From an uncultured Emticicia sp. (lineage in GTDB: Bacteria > Bacteroidota > Bacteroidia > Cytophagales > Spirosomataceae): a stretch of DNA of 64,000 nt. Positions 16,749 through 25,115 of this stretch are shown here, piece by piece. Every line of letters begins with the position of its first letter. The stretch's first letter is position 1. The notes under the pieces are model-generated. The model worked only from the letters and a program-made list of their open reading frames with translations. It was not told where the DNA came from and did no database searches. The translations under genes and the position numbers were made by a program. Where the stretch lies: assembly GCF_937903345.1 (NCBI RefSeq), contig NZ_CALCZQ010000050.1, positions 230,240 through 294,239 on the forward strand, read 5' to 3'.

Positions 16749-17669
16749 ATGTTAAAACTTGGATTTGTAAGTGCGATTCTGGCCGATTTTGGCTTTGAAC
16801 ACGTGGTTGATTTTGCATCTAAACACGGTTTTTCGTGTCTCGAAATGATGTGCTGGCCAACTGAAGGCGGCGATAATCGCCGTTATGCAGGTGTTACTCA
16901 TATCAATGTAGATAAATTGGATGTTCAGCAAGTAAAATACATTAAATCATATCTTCACGAAAAAAAGATTGATATTTCGGGCTTGGGCTATTACCCAAAC
17001 CCTTTGGATGCAGATAAAAAAAAGTCAGAATTTTATATTGAGCATATCAAAAAAGTAATTAAAGCTTGCAATATGCTCAATATTCCAGTGATGAATACCT
17101 TTATTGGGCGTGACCCAAAGAAGAATATTCAAGAAAATTTAAAAATATTTAAGAAGCTTTGGAAACCAATTATCGAAACCGCTGAGCAAGAAGGTATAAA
17201 GATTGGTATTGAAAACTGTCCAATGTTTTTTACGAACGATGAATGGCCAGGAGGTAAAAACCTTGCGATTAGCCCCGTAATTTGGGACAGAATGTTTGAA
17301 ACCTTCAAAACACCACTTTTTGGTTTGAACTACGACCCATCGCATATGATTTTTCAGATGATGGACGAAATCAAACCGATTTACCAGTACAAAGAGCGTT
17401 TGCATCATATACATTTAAAAGATGTGAAGGTTTACCACGATAAATTGGATAGAGTCGGAATTTTCGCTAATCCGCTCGAATATCATTCTCCAAAACTTGT
17501 AGGTTTAGGGGATGTTCGTTGGGGGAAATTTTTTGCCGCACTCACCGATGTACGTTATCGTGGCCCTGTTGTAATTGAAGTAGAAGACAAAGCCTATGAA
17601 GGTAGCCTCGATGATATCACAAAGGCAATTTTGCAGAGTAGAAATTATATTCGCCAGTATTTACCATAA
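16749..17669 (+). CDS. Sugar phosphate isomerase/epimerase (xylose isomerase-like TIM barrel)
   Basis: A 306-residue protein with the AP-endonuclease-2/xylose-isomerase-like barrel. Metal-binding type residues occur in GIENCPMFF (Glu), LNYDPSHMIFQ (Asp and His), HHIHLKD (His) and VVIEVEDK (Glu), the order expected for this superfamily. The opening KLGFVSAILADFGFEHVVDFA and the CLEMMCWP segment are typical of proteins annotated as sugar phosphate isomerase/epimerase. The exact sugar is unknown. It converges on an SLC45-like sugar transporter gene; a sugar-use link is plausible but unproven. Confidence 0.85.
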   Translation: MLKLGFVSAILADFGFEHVVDFASKHGFSCLEMMCWPTEGGDNRRYAGVTHINVDKLDVQQVKYIKSYLHEKKIDISGLGYYPNPLDADKKKSEFYIEHIKKVIKACNMLNIPVMNTFIGRDPKKNIQENLKIFKKLWKPIIETAEQEGIKIGIENCPMFFTNDEWPGGKNLAISPVIWDRMFETFKTPLFGLNYDPSHMIFQMMDEIKPIYQYKERLHHIHLKDVKVYHDKLDRVGIFANPLEYHSPKLVGLGDVRWGKFFAALTDVRYRGPVVIEVEDKAYEGSLDDITKAILQSRNYIRQYLP

Positions 17670-17680
17670 ATTCGGTGATT

Positions 17681-17860
17681 CGTAGAGACGTGGCATTGCC
17701 ACGTCTAATCGTTTAATAAAGAATTATTTAATAATGTTTTGATATAAACAGTTGGTTATATTTAATCTTTAAATTTGTTTTTCGTAAAAATCCGATAGAC
17801 CGTACTTTATATTAGTGTGAACTGTTACATATCTACATGTGGCATTGCCACGTCTCTACG
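17681..17860. repeat. MITE-like element with terminal inverted repeats
   Basis: The left end (17681-17706) CGTAGAGACGTGGCATTGCC... is itself a near-perfect palindrome (AGACGTGGCA-T-TGCCACGTCT). The right end (17835-17860) is its inverted, slightly decayed copy. The 128 bases between are AT-rich and non-coding. It fills the whole space between two convergent genes and touches the stop codon of the transporter gene. No target-site duplication was obvious. Confidence 0.65.
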
Positions 17861-17861
17861 C

Positions 17862-19196
17862 TCAATGCCCTCTATCAATTAGTACATTCTCATAGCTTCC
17901 TACTTTTTTCGTTTTGATCAGCATCGTTGCTCCTGCGGCTATGAGTAAAAGTACTCCTGCAAACGAAATAGCTTTACCGGGGTCATTACCTAAGAAATTT
18001 TTCAAGAAATAGCCAAAAGTAAGTGTCTGAATAAGCATCGGGATAACAATCATCATATTGATAATACCCATATAAACACCATAACGTTCTTTCGGAATTT
18101 CGCCAACGACAATCAAATACGGAATTCCCATCATACTTGCCCAACCAATTCCGAAGCCTGTAATTGCAGGGAAAAGTAAATATTTATTTTCAATCATTGG
18201 AAAGGCTAAAATGCCAATTCCTGCCAAAACTAAACACACGGCGTGTACGAGTTGTGGTGAGTATTTTTTTGCAAAATAAACTAAGCTGAATGCTACCAAA
18301 AACATTACAATATTATACCAACCATTTACTAAGCCAGACCAGCTAACTGCCTCATTATATATAGGGTTTTTCTGATAAGTCGTAGTTTTCCATACTGATT
18401 GTGCAATACTTTTCGAGGAGTTTTGCCAGTAACAAAACAATGCGTACCATTGAAATAAATAAACCAAGGCCAATTGCCACATAACTTTTGGCATTTCTCG
18501 GATAGCTTGGGGAATATCAATAAATGGTGTGAAAATACGCATTGGACTTGCCTTCATTTCTGCCAGTTCTTCTGCACTTGGTGGAATTTCGGTAGTTGTA
18601 CGCATACTCCACCAAACCGAACCAATCGAACAAACGGCACCCAAAAAGAATGACGCATAAACCCAAGTTGGTAGTGAGCCAGTTGTGCCCAAAAATATCA
18701 AAGGGAAAATAAAAATTGAAAGATTTACCAAAGTTTGTCCCAAGCCTGTAAAAAAACTTTGTGCTTGAAAACCTGTCGGCTGTTGTGAAGCATCGAGTTT
18801 ATCTGCAATAAAAGCTCGGTAAGGTTCCATAGCAGTATTATTACCTACATCTAAAATCCAAAGGAGGCTAGCAGCCATCCACAACGAACTACTAAATGGA
18901 TATAGCAAAAGTGCTAAACTGCACATCAAAGCCCCAATTAAGAAATAAGGCTTGCGACGACCAAAACGTGGTGACCAAGTTTTATCAGACATCGCTCCGA
19001 TGATAGGTTGAATCAAAAGACCTGTCATTGGACCAGCTAAATTGAGCAAAGGGATTTGGTCAGGACTTGCTCCCAAAATATCATAAATTGGGTTTACAGC
19101 ACTTTGCTGAAGACCAAAACTATACTGAATGCCAAAGAAGCCGACATTCATATTGATAATTTGTGAAAAATTCAGTTTAGGTTTTGAAAACTGCAT
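17862..19196 (-). CDS. MFS transporter, SLC45/sucrose-proton symporter-like
   Basis: A 444-residue major-facilitator protein with about 12 membrane helices. The start LSFSQI-type region with NMNVGFFGIQYSFGLQQSAVN, the GLLIQPIIGAMSDKTWSPRFGRRKPY loop between helices 2 and 3 (here split: IIGAMSDKTWSPRFGRRKP) and the GNNTAMEPYRAFIAD segment are characteristic of the SLC45-like sugar transporter group. Probable role: proton-coupled uptake of a sugar or disaccharide; substrate unproven. The gene is alone, with a perfect palindrome upstream and the MITE-like element downstream. Confidence 0.87.
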   Translation of the reverse strand: MQFSKPKLNFSQIINMNVGFFGIQYSFGLQQSAVNPIYDILGASPDQIPLLNLAGPMTGLLIQPIIGAMSDKTWSPRFGRRKPYFLIGALMCSLALLLYPFSSSLWMAASLLWILDVGNNTAMEPYRAFIADKLDASQQPTGFQAQSFFTGLGQTLVNLSIFIFPLIFLGTTGSLPTWVYASFFLGAVCSIGSVWWSMRTTTEIPPSAEELAEMKASPMRIFTPFIDIPQAIREMPKVMWQLALVYLFQWYALFCYWQNSSKSIAQSVWKTTTYQKNPIYNEAVSWSGLVNGWYNIVMFLVAFSLVYFAKKYSPQLVHAVCLVLAGIGILAFPMIENKYLLFPAITGFGIGWASMMGIPYLIVVGEIPKERYGVYMGIINMMIVIPMLIQTLTFGYFLKNFLGNDPGKAISFAGVLLLIAAGATMLIKTKKVGSYENVLIDRGH

Positions 19197-19282
19197 TAGG
19201 TAATGTTTTAGGTTAAAGTATTAATTGTACAAAGTAAAGAAAAAATTTAATTTTTCTGAAGAAATTCCAAATCAATTTGCTT

Positions 19283-19330
19283 GTTTTTTTCATAGAATCG
19301 GGTTTGCAAACCCGATTCTATGAAAAAAAC
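19283..19330. repeat. Perfect 48-base palindrome
   Basis: The two 24-base halves, meeting between 19306 and 19307 (core CGGGTTTGCAAACCCG), are exact reverse complements and end in T7 and A7 runs. It lies between the small hypothetical gene (ends at 19367) and the transporter start, and would act as a strong terminator in either direction. It may equally be a dispersed palindromic element. Confidence 0.9.
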
Positions 19331-19366
19331 AAAATCCTGTAAATCTCAAAATCGTTTAATCCTGTC

Positions 19367-19690
19367 TTATTTTTTTGTGGAAGGAAATTCGTCAATCCCT
19401 AGTGTAGTCAATAATGGGTTGAGATCCTTTGTGGTAATGATTACCTGAAAAAACTTGACCTTCATGGCATCAAAATCGCACACAAATTTATTCTTGACTT
19501 TGAGTGTCCGATAAACCGCTGTATAATTTACTTTTTTTTGTTCCCAGCCATTTACAGCCAAATTGCTTTGTACGCAATCAATGGCTCGTTTGAGATTTGA
19601 AAAATAAACCACAAATGATTCGCGTTTACGAACCTCACTTAATGAGCCAATGTAATTAATTGTTACTTCGTAAATAATTGACTGACGCAT
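19367..19690 (-). CDS. Hypothetical protein, 107 aa
   Basis: I do not recognise the family. The protein is basic to neutral, cytoplasmic by appearance (no signal or membrane segment) and looks like a mixed alpha/beta fold: strands near IIYEVTINYI, a helix LKRAIDCVQSNLAV, further strands YTAVYRTLKV and VKFFQVIITT. The ATG at 19690 is the first in frame. It is followed by the 48-base palindrome and stands apart from its neighbours, so context says little. Normal codon use and a clean frame support a real gene. Confidence 0.65.
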   Translation of the reverse strand: MRQSIIYEVTINYIGSLSEVRKRESFVVYFSNLKRAIDCVQSNLAVNGWEQKKVNYTAVYRTLKVKNKFVCDFDAMKVKFFQVIITTKDLNPLLTTLGIDEFPSTKK

Positions 19691-19894
19691 GGAAGTTATA
19701 GGCAGAAAGAATGATAGAGTTGATGAATGAGTATGGGATATCTTTAATCGTCGATAACAAGGTGTGCCGCACTTTGAATTTCGACTTTTTCTGATAAAGT
19801 GTAAAAATAAATCTTTTTATGAAAAATAATTGAATAATTTTTCAAACGTGAAACTTTAGGCGTGTGTTCGGCGTTTTTACATCATATAGCAAAG

Positions 19895-19925
19895 AAAAGC
19901 CTCACAGACAATCTGCGAGGCTTTT
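19895..19925. terminator. Terminator after the prohibitin-like gene
   Basis: Arms AAAAGCCTCaCAG and CTGcGAGGCTTTT pair over a five-base loop, 26 bases beyond the stop of the gene at 19951 on the minus strand, with T-runs after the stem. Confidence 0.8.
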
Positions 19926-19950
19926 CTACTTTTACGCTTTCATGCTAAAT

Positions 19951-20856
19951 CTACTTATCATTAATCATTATTGGCGTATTTCCTTTTCCCCCCATAATTA
20001 TCACCTTCGAGTTAGGCGATGTCGCAATTTCTTTCTGAGCTTTAATCATTTCATACTGTAATTGTTTGTCGGTCAAAGTAGTAGTAATTATTCTTTGATA
20101 GTCCGAAATACCCTGTGCTTCTACACGTTTGCGTTCGGCTTCTTGCTTTTCTTTCTGCAATACAAACTGCATTTTTTGTGCTTCCTGTTCGGCATTGATT
20201 TTCGACTCAATCGTTTTTTTTACAGATTCTGGAAGATTAATGTTTCTTACCAGTAATTGCTCTAAAACCAAACCCCGTGCCTTGAAATCAGCTTCGATTG
20301 CCTTAAAGATTTTTCCTTGAAACTCGTCTCTTTTAGTCGAATATAAAGCTACCGCTTCATAATATGCCGAAATGTCACGGATACGTGTGCGGGTAATTGG
20401 TCGTACAATTACATCTTCATATTCTGTGCCGATTTTCTTCAAAATTGTCGGAGCTTGTTCGGGTTGAACCCGGTAAAGCACCGTTAGGTCAATAACAACT
20501 TCTAGGCCATCTGATGAAAGTACACGAATAGCATCATCGCCTGCTTGTTTGCCCTCATCATGCACTCCCGACATAGTGTAGTTTTGTGTACGGGTGTCGA
20601 ATTCCGCCACATCAACGAGTGGATTGACTAAGTTTAGTCCACTTGTGAGCGTACCTTCTTGTACATTTCCAAAAAGTGATTGTACGCCTACTCGACCTGC
20701 ATCAATCTGCTTGACGGTAGAAAAGGCCAAACCCAATAAAATAATTATAAGACCCACAAACTTGAGTGGGCGAGAAAAACGAGAAAATTGTAATGACGGA
20801 GTATTGATAGAAAAAGCTACTACCAAGATAATAACTCCAATGACAACTAAAAACAT
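19951..20856 (-). CDS. Prohibitin/SPFH (Band 7) family membrane protein
   Basis: A 301-residue protein with two N-terminal hydrophobic segments (about residues 2-16 and 33-47), then an SPFH domain (QIDAGRVGVQSLFGNVQEGT through VRPITRTRIRDISAYYEA) and a long charged helix rich in Ala, Glu and Gln (INAEQEAQKMQFVLQKEKQE) that drives ring assembly. Such proteins form large membrane rings that organise lipid domains and modulate AAA proteases. No FtsH or NfeD partner gene is adjacent. Length and domain order match bacterial prohibitin homologues. Confidence 0.92.
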   Translation of the reverse strand: MFLVVIGVIILVVAFSINTPSLQFSRFSRPLKFVGLIIILLGLAFSTVKQIDAGRVGVQSLFGNVQEGTLTSGLNLVNPLVDVAEFDTRTQNYTMSGVHDEGKQAGDDAIRVLSSDGLEVVIDLTVLYRVQPEQAPTILKKIGTEYEDVIVRPITRTRIRDISAYYEAVALYSTKRDEFQGKIFKAIEADFKARGLVLEQLLVRNINLPESVKKTIESKINAEQEAQKMQFVLQKEKQEAERKRVEAQGISDYQRIITTTLTDKQLQYEMIKAQKEIATSPNSKVIIMGGKGNTPIMINDK

Positions 20857-21252
20857 AGTTTTCTGACGGTTTAGTTAAAATTTATGCTGTGTTAATGATA
20901 AAATTTATAAGTAAAAGCGTGGCAAAACTACTGCAAGTCGGCAGATATTATCCAAGATTTATATGAATGGTAGTTTATGATTTATGATATGGCTTGTTTT
21001 GATGATGAATCGAAAAAATAATAAACTAGATAAATAATTGGCTTATTATAAGTGTTTTGTATAAAAAAATTAACTTATCTACATTTGTATTCACTTGCTA
21101 ATTTGTGAGATTATGTAAATTGAAGCGTGCCAAGTTTGAAACGTTATCAAAGAAAGTGGATTTTTCAATTTTGAGAAGCATTTACGTACTTTCTTTTCTG
21201 CCAAGAATTGTGAGTATCGAGCTATCAATTTTTGGATAGCTAGGTGCTTTTT
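20857..21252. other. Intergenic region of about 400 bases
   Basis: AT-rich, probably holding the prohibitin-like gene promoter. A small hairpin (AGCTATC at 21220-21226 with GATAGCT at 21235-21241) precedes the 3' end of the phosphatase gene. No gene was seen. Confidence 0.55.
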
Positions 21253-21774
21253 CTAAATAATTTTCATCCACTTTCCTTGCTCTTTCAATACTAACTCAAT
21301 CACTTCACGTACGGCACAATCGCCACCTTTACGAGTCGAATTGAATGCCGCTATTTCAATAATTTCCTCAACGGCATCGGCTGGGCAAGCAGACAAAACA
21401 TCTCGGTGTTTCATGATTTCCCAATCAGGTAAATCATCGCCCATAAATACAATTTCATCGGCCGAAAGATTATTATCGGCTACATATTTATCAAAAACAC
21501 TTAATTTTTTGTCGGTATTTACACCCAAAAAAATATCCTTTATACCCAATAACGAAAGACGTTCTCTGATACTTTCTTCTTTTCCGCCTGAAATAATCGC
21601 AATTCTAAAACCCGAACGAATTGCTTTTCCGAGAGCGTAGCCATCTTTTACATTAAATACACGTGCCAATTCGCCACCACGAAGAGCAATGATAGTTGCG
21701 TCCGTCAGTACGCCATCAACATCAAAAATAAAGGTTGTAATTTTTCGGAGCTGAGATTTGAGTTTAATATCCAT
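21253..21774 (-). CDS. kdsC: KdsC-like HAD phosphatase (3-deoxy-D-manno-octulosonate 8-phosphate phosphatase)
   Basis: From the ATG at 21774 (MDIKLKSQLRK) the product is 173 residues, the usual KdsC length. It has the HAD motif I nucleophile in FIFDVDGVLTD (Asp18, Asp20), motif II IISGGKEESI, Lys in the DKKLSVFDKY stretch and motif III GDDLPDWEIM. KdsC releases phosphate from Kdo-8-phosphate for lipopolysaccharide core synthesis; no kdsA or kdsB neighbour confirms the substrate. A longer frame from 21939 overlaps the divergent pbpC start and its extra residues come from an intergenic ATTCG repeat, so it is rejected. Confidence 0.88.
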   Translation of the reverse strand: MDIKLKSQLRKITTFIFDVDGVLTDATIIALRGGELARVFNVKDGYALGKAIRSGFRIAIISGGKEESIRERLSLLGIKDIFLGVNTDKKLSVFDKYVADNNLSADEIVFMGDDLPDWEIMKHRDVLSACPADAVEEIIEIAAFNSTRKGGDCAVREVIELVLKEQGKWMKII

Positions 21775-21957
21775 TAAAATAGGTTTAGGTTCTTGAAAAT
21801 TAATTTTTTCATTAAAAAATTGTTGCAGATGATTGCTTTTGAAAGCCATAACCAATCTAAATTTCAACATTTTTAATAATTTGAAACAATGTCTACATAA
21901 TCTGCATAAAATTCGCATAAATTCGTTTAATTCGTGCATCTGTGTAGCATTATTTTT

Positions 21958-24294
21958 ATGTTTAAACGAATAAACCCAAAACTCAAAGAAATTTTAAAAC
22001 CTCGATGGGTAAAAGTATTTTTGGCTTTTATCGTCGTTTTGATGGTGTTGAATTTTATTTTACCTCCAAAATTAAATGTTTCGTATTCTACCCTTGTTAC
22101 CGATAAAAAAGGCGAAATTTTACACGCTTTTTTGAGTACCGATGAAAAATGGCGAATGTTTGTAGAGTTAAATGAAATAAGCCCAATGCTCCGCAAAGCC
22201 ATTTTAGCGAAAGAAGACAAATATTTCAATTATCATTTTGGTGTAAATCCAGTATCAATTTTTCGAGCGGCTTTCAATAATATTACGAAAAATCGTAGAA
22301 CCTCAGGAGCAAGCACAATTACGATGCAGGTGGTCAGAATGTTAAATCCTGATAAACGAACATATTTGAATAAAATCTCTGAAATTTTACGGGCGATTCA
22401 GCTTGAAATATTTTATTCAAAAGATGAAATCCTGCAATTATACCTCAATCTTGTGCCTTATGGCTCAAATATAGAAGGAATAAAATCGGCTTCTTACCTG
22501 TATTTTCAGAAGTCACCCGATAGACTGAGTTTGGCGGAGGTAACTACACTGGCAATTATACCCAATCGTCCAACTAGTTTACAATTAGGGATGAAAAATC
22601 CATTAATTGTTGAAGAACGAAACAAATGGTTGAAACGATTTCATCAGGCACAAGTATTTGATAGTCAATTAATTAATGATGCCTTGCATGAGCCTTTGAC
22701 TGTTTTTAGACATGAAGCTCCGAAAGATGCCCCACATTTATCAATTAGGCTTAAAAAGCAATTTGCCAATGATGCCATTATTCATTCGAGCGTAAGTAAG
22801 GCTACACAAATAAAGGTAGAGCAGATGGTGGCAAGTTATGTAAATCGTACACGAGCGATGAATATCAATAATGCAGCGGTTTTGGTTATCAATAATGAAA
22901 CTATGCAAGTGGAGGCATACATTGGCTCGGCAGGATTCAATGATAAACTTGATGGCGGTCAAGTGGATGGCGTTCAAGCAATTCGCTCGCCAGGAAGTGC
23001 CTTAAAGCCGCTTTTGTATGCTACTGCTTTTGATAAAGGAATCATTACGCCAAAAAACATCATTAATGATGTGCCAACAAATTTCAACGGTTTTGAACCA
23101 GAAAATTTTGACCGAAAATTTAACGGAAAAGTCTCGGTTGAATTTGCCTTGGCAAATTCGTTAAATATACCAGCCGTAAAAGTGGTAAAAGATTTGGAAA
23201 AAACAATACTTATTGAACAATTAAAAAAGGCTGATTTTCAGACAGTTAAAAAACATGAAAAAGATTTAGGGCTTTCAATTGTGCTTGGTGGTTGTGGTGT
23301 AACGCTCGAAGAAATGACACAACTTTACGCTGCCTTTGCCAATGATGGAAATTGGCAGAAAGCAAAGATGTTAGATGATAAATTAACAGAGAGAAAAGTA
23401 AGGAATACTTCAATTATTTCCCCATCAGCCACTTATTTAGTTACTGAAATTTTAGCTCAAATCAAACGTCCAGATTTACCCAATAATTTTGATTATACCT
23501 ATCGTTTACCCAAAATTGCTTGGAAAACAGGTACTTCGTTTGGCCGTAGAGACGCTTGGAGTATTGGTTATAATAAAAAATATACAGTTGGTGTTTGGGT
23601 TGGAAACTTTTCTGGTGAAGGCGTTCCCGAATTGAGTGGAGCAGAAATTGCTACACCTTTGCTTTTTCAGCTTTTCAATACGCTTGATTATAATGCTTTG
23701 AACGAGTGGTTTATTCAGCCAAAAGATGTTGTTTCTCGACAAGTTTGTGCTGAGTCTGGCGACTTGCCGAGTGAATATTGTAATAATAAAATTTTAGATT
23801 ATTCTATCAAAAACATTTCTCATACTCGCAAGTGTACGCATCTCAAAAAACTTAACGTAAATCTCACGGAATCAATGAGTTATTGTATGCAATGTTTACC
23901 AGTAGAGGCTTATAAAGAAAAGCTTTACAATAATCTCTCTCCTGAATTGATTAGTTTTTATGAATTAAAACACATTCTTTACGAGAAAATACCATTGCAT
24001 AATCCAAACTGTACAAGGTTTTTCAAAACAGATAATAACGCTCCAATGATCACAAATCCTAATCATGGTAGTGAATATTTTTTGAGCGAAAATGATACGC
24101 AACAAATGCAGTTGGCGTGCCAGACAGCTAATGATGTGAGAGAAGTATATTGGTATATCAATGACCATTTATTAAAGAAAGCATCAGCCAATAAGCCAGT
24201 TTTTTTTAAGCCAAGTCTTGGCAAACTAAAAATCTCCTGCACTGACGATAAAGGAAGAAGTAGTAGTATTTCGGTAATGGTGAAAGGTGAATAA
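21958..24294 (+). CDS. pbpC: Penicillin-binding protein 1C (bifunctional glycosyltransferase/transpeptidase)
   Basis: Class A penicillin-binding protein of 778 residues from the ATG at 21958. After a short cytoplasmic tail and one membrane anchor (VFLAFIVVLMVLNFIL) it has the GT51 peptidoglycan glycosyltransferase domain (AKEDKYFNYHFGVNP, GASTITMQVVRM), a transpeptidase domain with the catalytic serine in RSPGSALKPLLYA and the KTGTS box, and a C-terminal BiPBP_C beta domain (about the last 85 residues, MITNPNHGSEYFLSEN). A cysteine-containing segment sits between the last two domains. It acts in periplasmic cell-wall synthesis. No alpha-2-macroglobulin gene, its frequent partner, is adjacent. 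Confidence 0.95.
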   Translation: MFKRINPKLKEILKPRWVKVFLAFIVVLMVLNFILPPKLNVSYSTLVTDKKGEILHAFLSTDEKWRMFVELNEISPMLRKAILAKEDKYFNYHFGVNPVSIFRAAFNNITKNRRTSGASTITMQVVRMLNPDKRTYLNKISEILRAIQLEIFYSKDEILQLYLNLVPYGSNIEGIKSASYLYFQKSPDRLSLAEVTTLAIIPNRPTSLQLGMKNPLIVEERNKWLKRFHQAQVFDSQLINDALHEPLTVFRHEAPKDAPHLSIRLKKQFANDAIIHSSVSKATQIKVEQMVASYVNRTRAMNINNAAVLVINNETMQVEAYIGSAGFNDKLDGGQVDGVQAIRSPGSALKPLLYATAFDKGIITPKNIINDVPTNFNGFEPENFDRKFNGKVSVEFALANSLNIPAVKVVKDLEKTILIEQLKKADFQTVKKHEKDLGLSIVLGGCGVTLEEMTQLYAAFANDGNWQKAKMLDDKLTERKVRNTSIISPSATYLVTEILAQIKRPDLPNNFDYTYRLPKIAWKTGTSFGRRDAWSIGYNKKYTVGVWVGNFSGEGVPELSGAEIATPLLFQLFNTLDYNALNEWFIQPKDVVSRQVCAESGDLPSEYCNNKILDYSIKNISHTRKCTHLKKLNVNLTESMSYCMQCLPVEAYKEKLYNNLSPELISFYELKHILYEKIPLHNPNCTRFFKTDNNAPMITNPNHGSEYFLSENDTQQMQLACQTANDVREVYWYINDHLLKKASANKPVFFKPSLGKLKISCTDDKGRSSSISVMVKGE

Positions 24295-24432
24295 AGAGTA
24301 AGGTAATTTTGTAAATTGCCAAATAGTAGAATAAAACACATAAATTGACAAGTTATAACCATTATTTAGATTCAAAAAACTTGTTGAATAATAATATTAA
24401 TTGGTTATTTTTGATAAATAAATAGACTTAGT

Positions 24433-25044
24433 ATGCTAATAGCAGAAAAACCAAAACAACGAAATAGAGCTAAAACAATTCCTGAAAGCCTCATTTATGA
24501 AGTCATAGATGGGAAACCACTCTACTATGAAGGTTATAAAGATGTTTTAGCAAATAAAAAAACAAGTGAAGAAATTATAGGTGCAAGTGGCTTACAATCT
24601 TTTATTATTCAATATTTATTGGAAGTGCTTTATTTGAAGATAGGCCAAAAAAAATATCATTTTTTGACCAATGAAATAGGCACATATCTTGATAAAAACA
24701 ATAATCTTTCGGGTGATATATATATATATGATAAAAGTACTCTTTCACCCGATAAAATCAATACACATTATGTAGAAGTTGCTCCAAAAATTGCTATTGA
24801 GATAGATATTCGTATAGACTTATCTGATGAAAAAGATTTTGGTTATGTCTTCACCAAAACCCATAAGTTGCTTGATTTTGGCGTAGAAAAAGTATTATGG
24901 ATTTTCACAAAGCACCAAAAAGTAATGGTTGCCATAAAAGACCAAGATTGGCTAACAAAAAACTGGAACCAAGAAATAGAATTACTTGATGGGGAGTATT
25001 TTAATATCGGCAAATTTTTGGCAGATGAAGGTGTAGGGCAGTAA
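24433..25044 (+). CDS. Uma2-family (DUF820) PD-(D/E)XK nuclease-like protein
   Basis: A 203-residue protein resembling the Uma2 family, which is abundant in cyanobacteria and some Bacteroidota and has a restriction-endonuclease-like core. The core pattern is a predicted acid in GDIYIYDK, then the strand APKIAIEIDIRIDL, then a lysine-containing helix (KTHKLLDFGVEKVLWIF). In typical members the middle strand reads like VEVxS; here EID replaces it, so catalytic competence is uncertain. Function of the family is not established. It is a stand-alone gene between pbpC and a bidirectional terminator. Confidence 0.75.
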   Translation: MLIAEKPKQRNRAKTIPESLIYEVIDGKPLYYEGYKDVLANKKTSEEIIGASGLQSFIIQYLLEVLYLKIGQKKYHFLTNEIGTYLDKNNNLSGDIYIYDKSTLSPDKINTHYVEVAPKIAIEIDIRIDLSDEKDFGYVFTKTHKLLDFGVEKVLWIFTKHQKVMVAIKDQDWLTKNWNQEIELLDGEYFNIGKFLADEGVGQ

Positions 25045-25062
25045 AATATAAAACAAATAAAC

Positions 25063-25094
25063 AAAAAAGGCTTCCCTTGCGAGAAGCCTTTTTT
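25063..25094. terminator. Bidirectional terminator between Uma2-like gene and rpsA
   Basis: Perfect 12-base arms AAAAAAGGCTTC and GAAGCCTTTTTT over an eight-base loop, with T-runs in both directions between convergent genes. Confidence 0.9.
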
Positions 25095-25115
25095 AATATT
25101 TCACAACGAAAGAAA

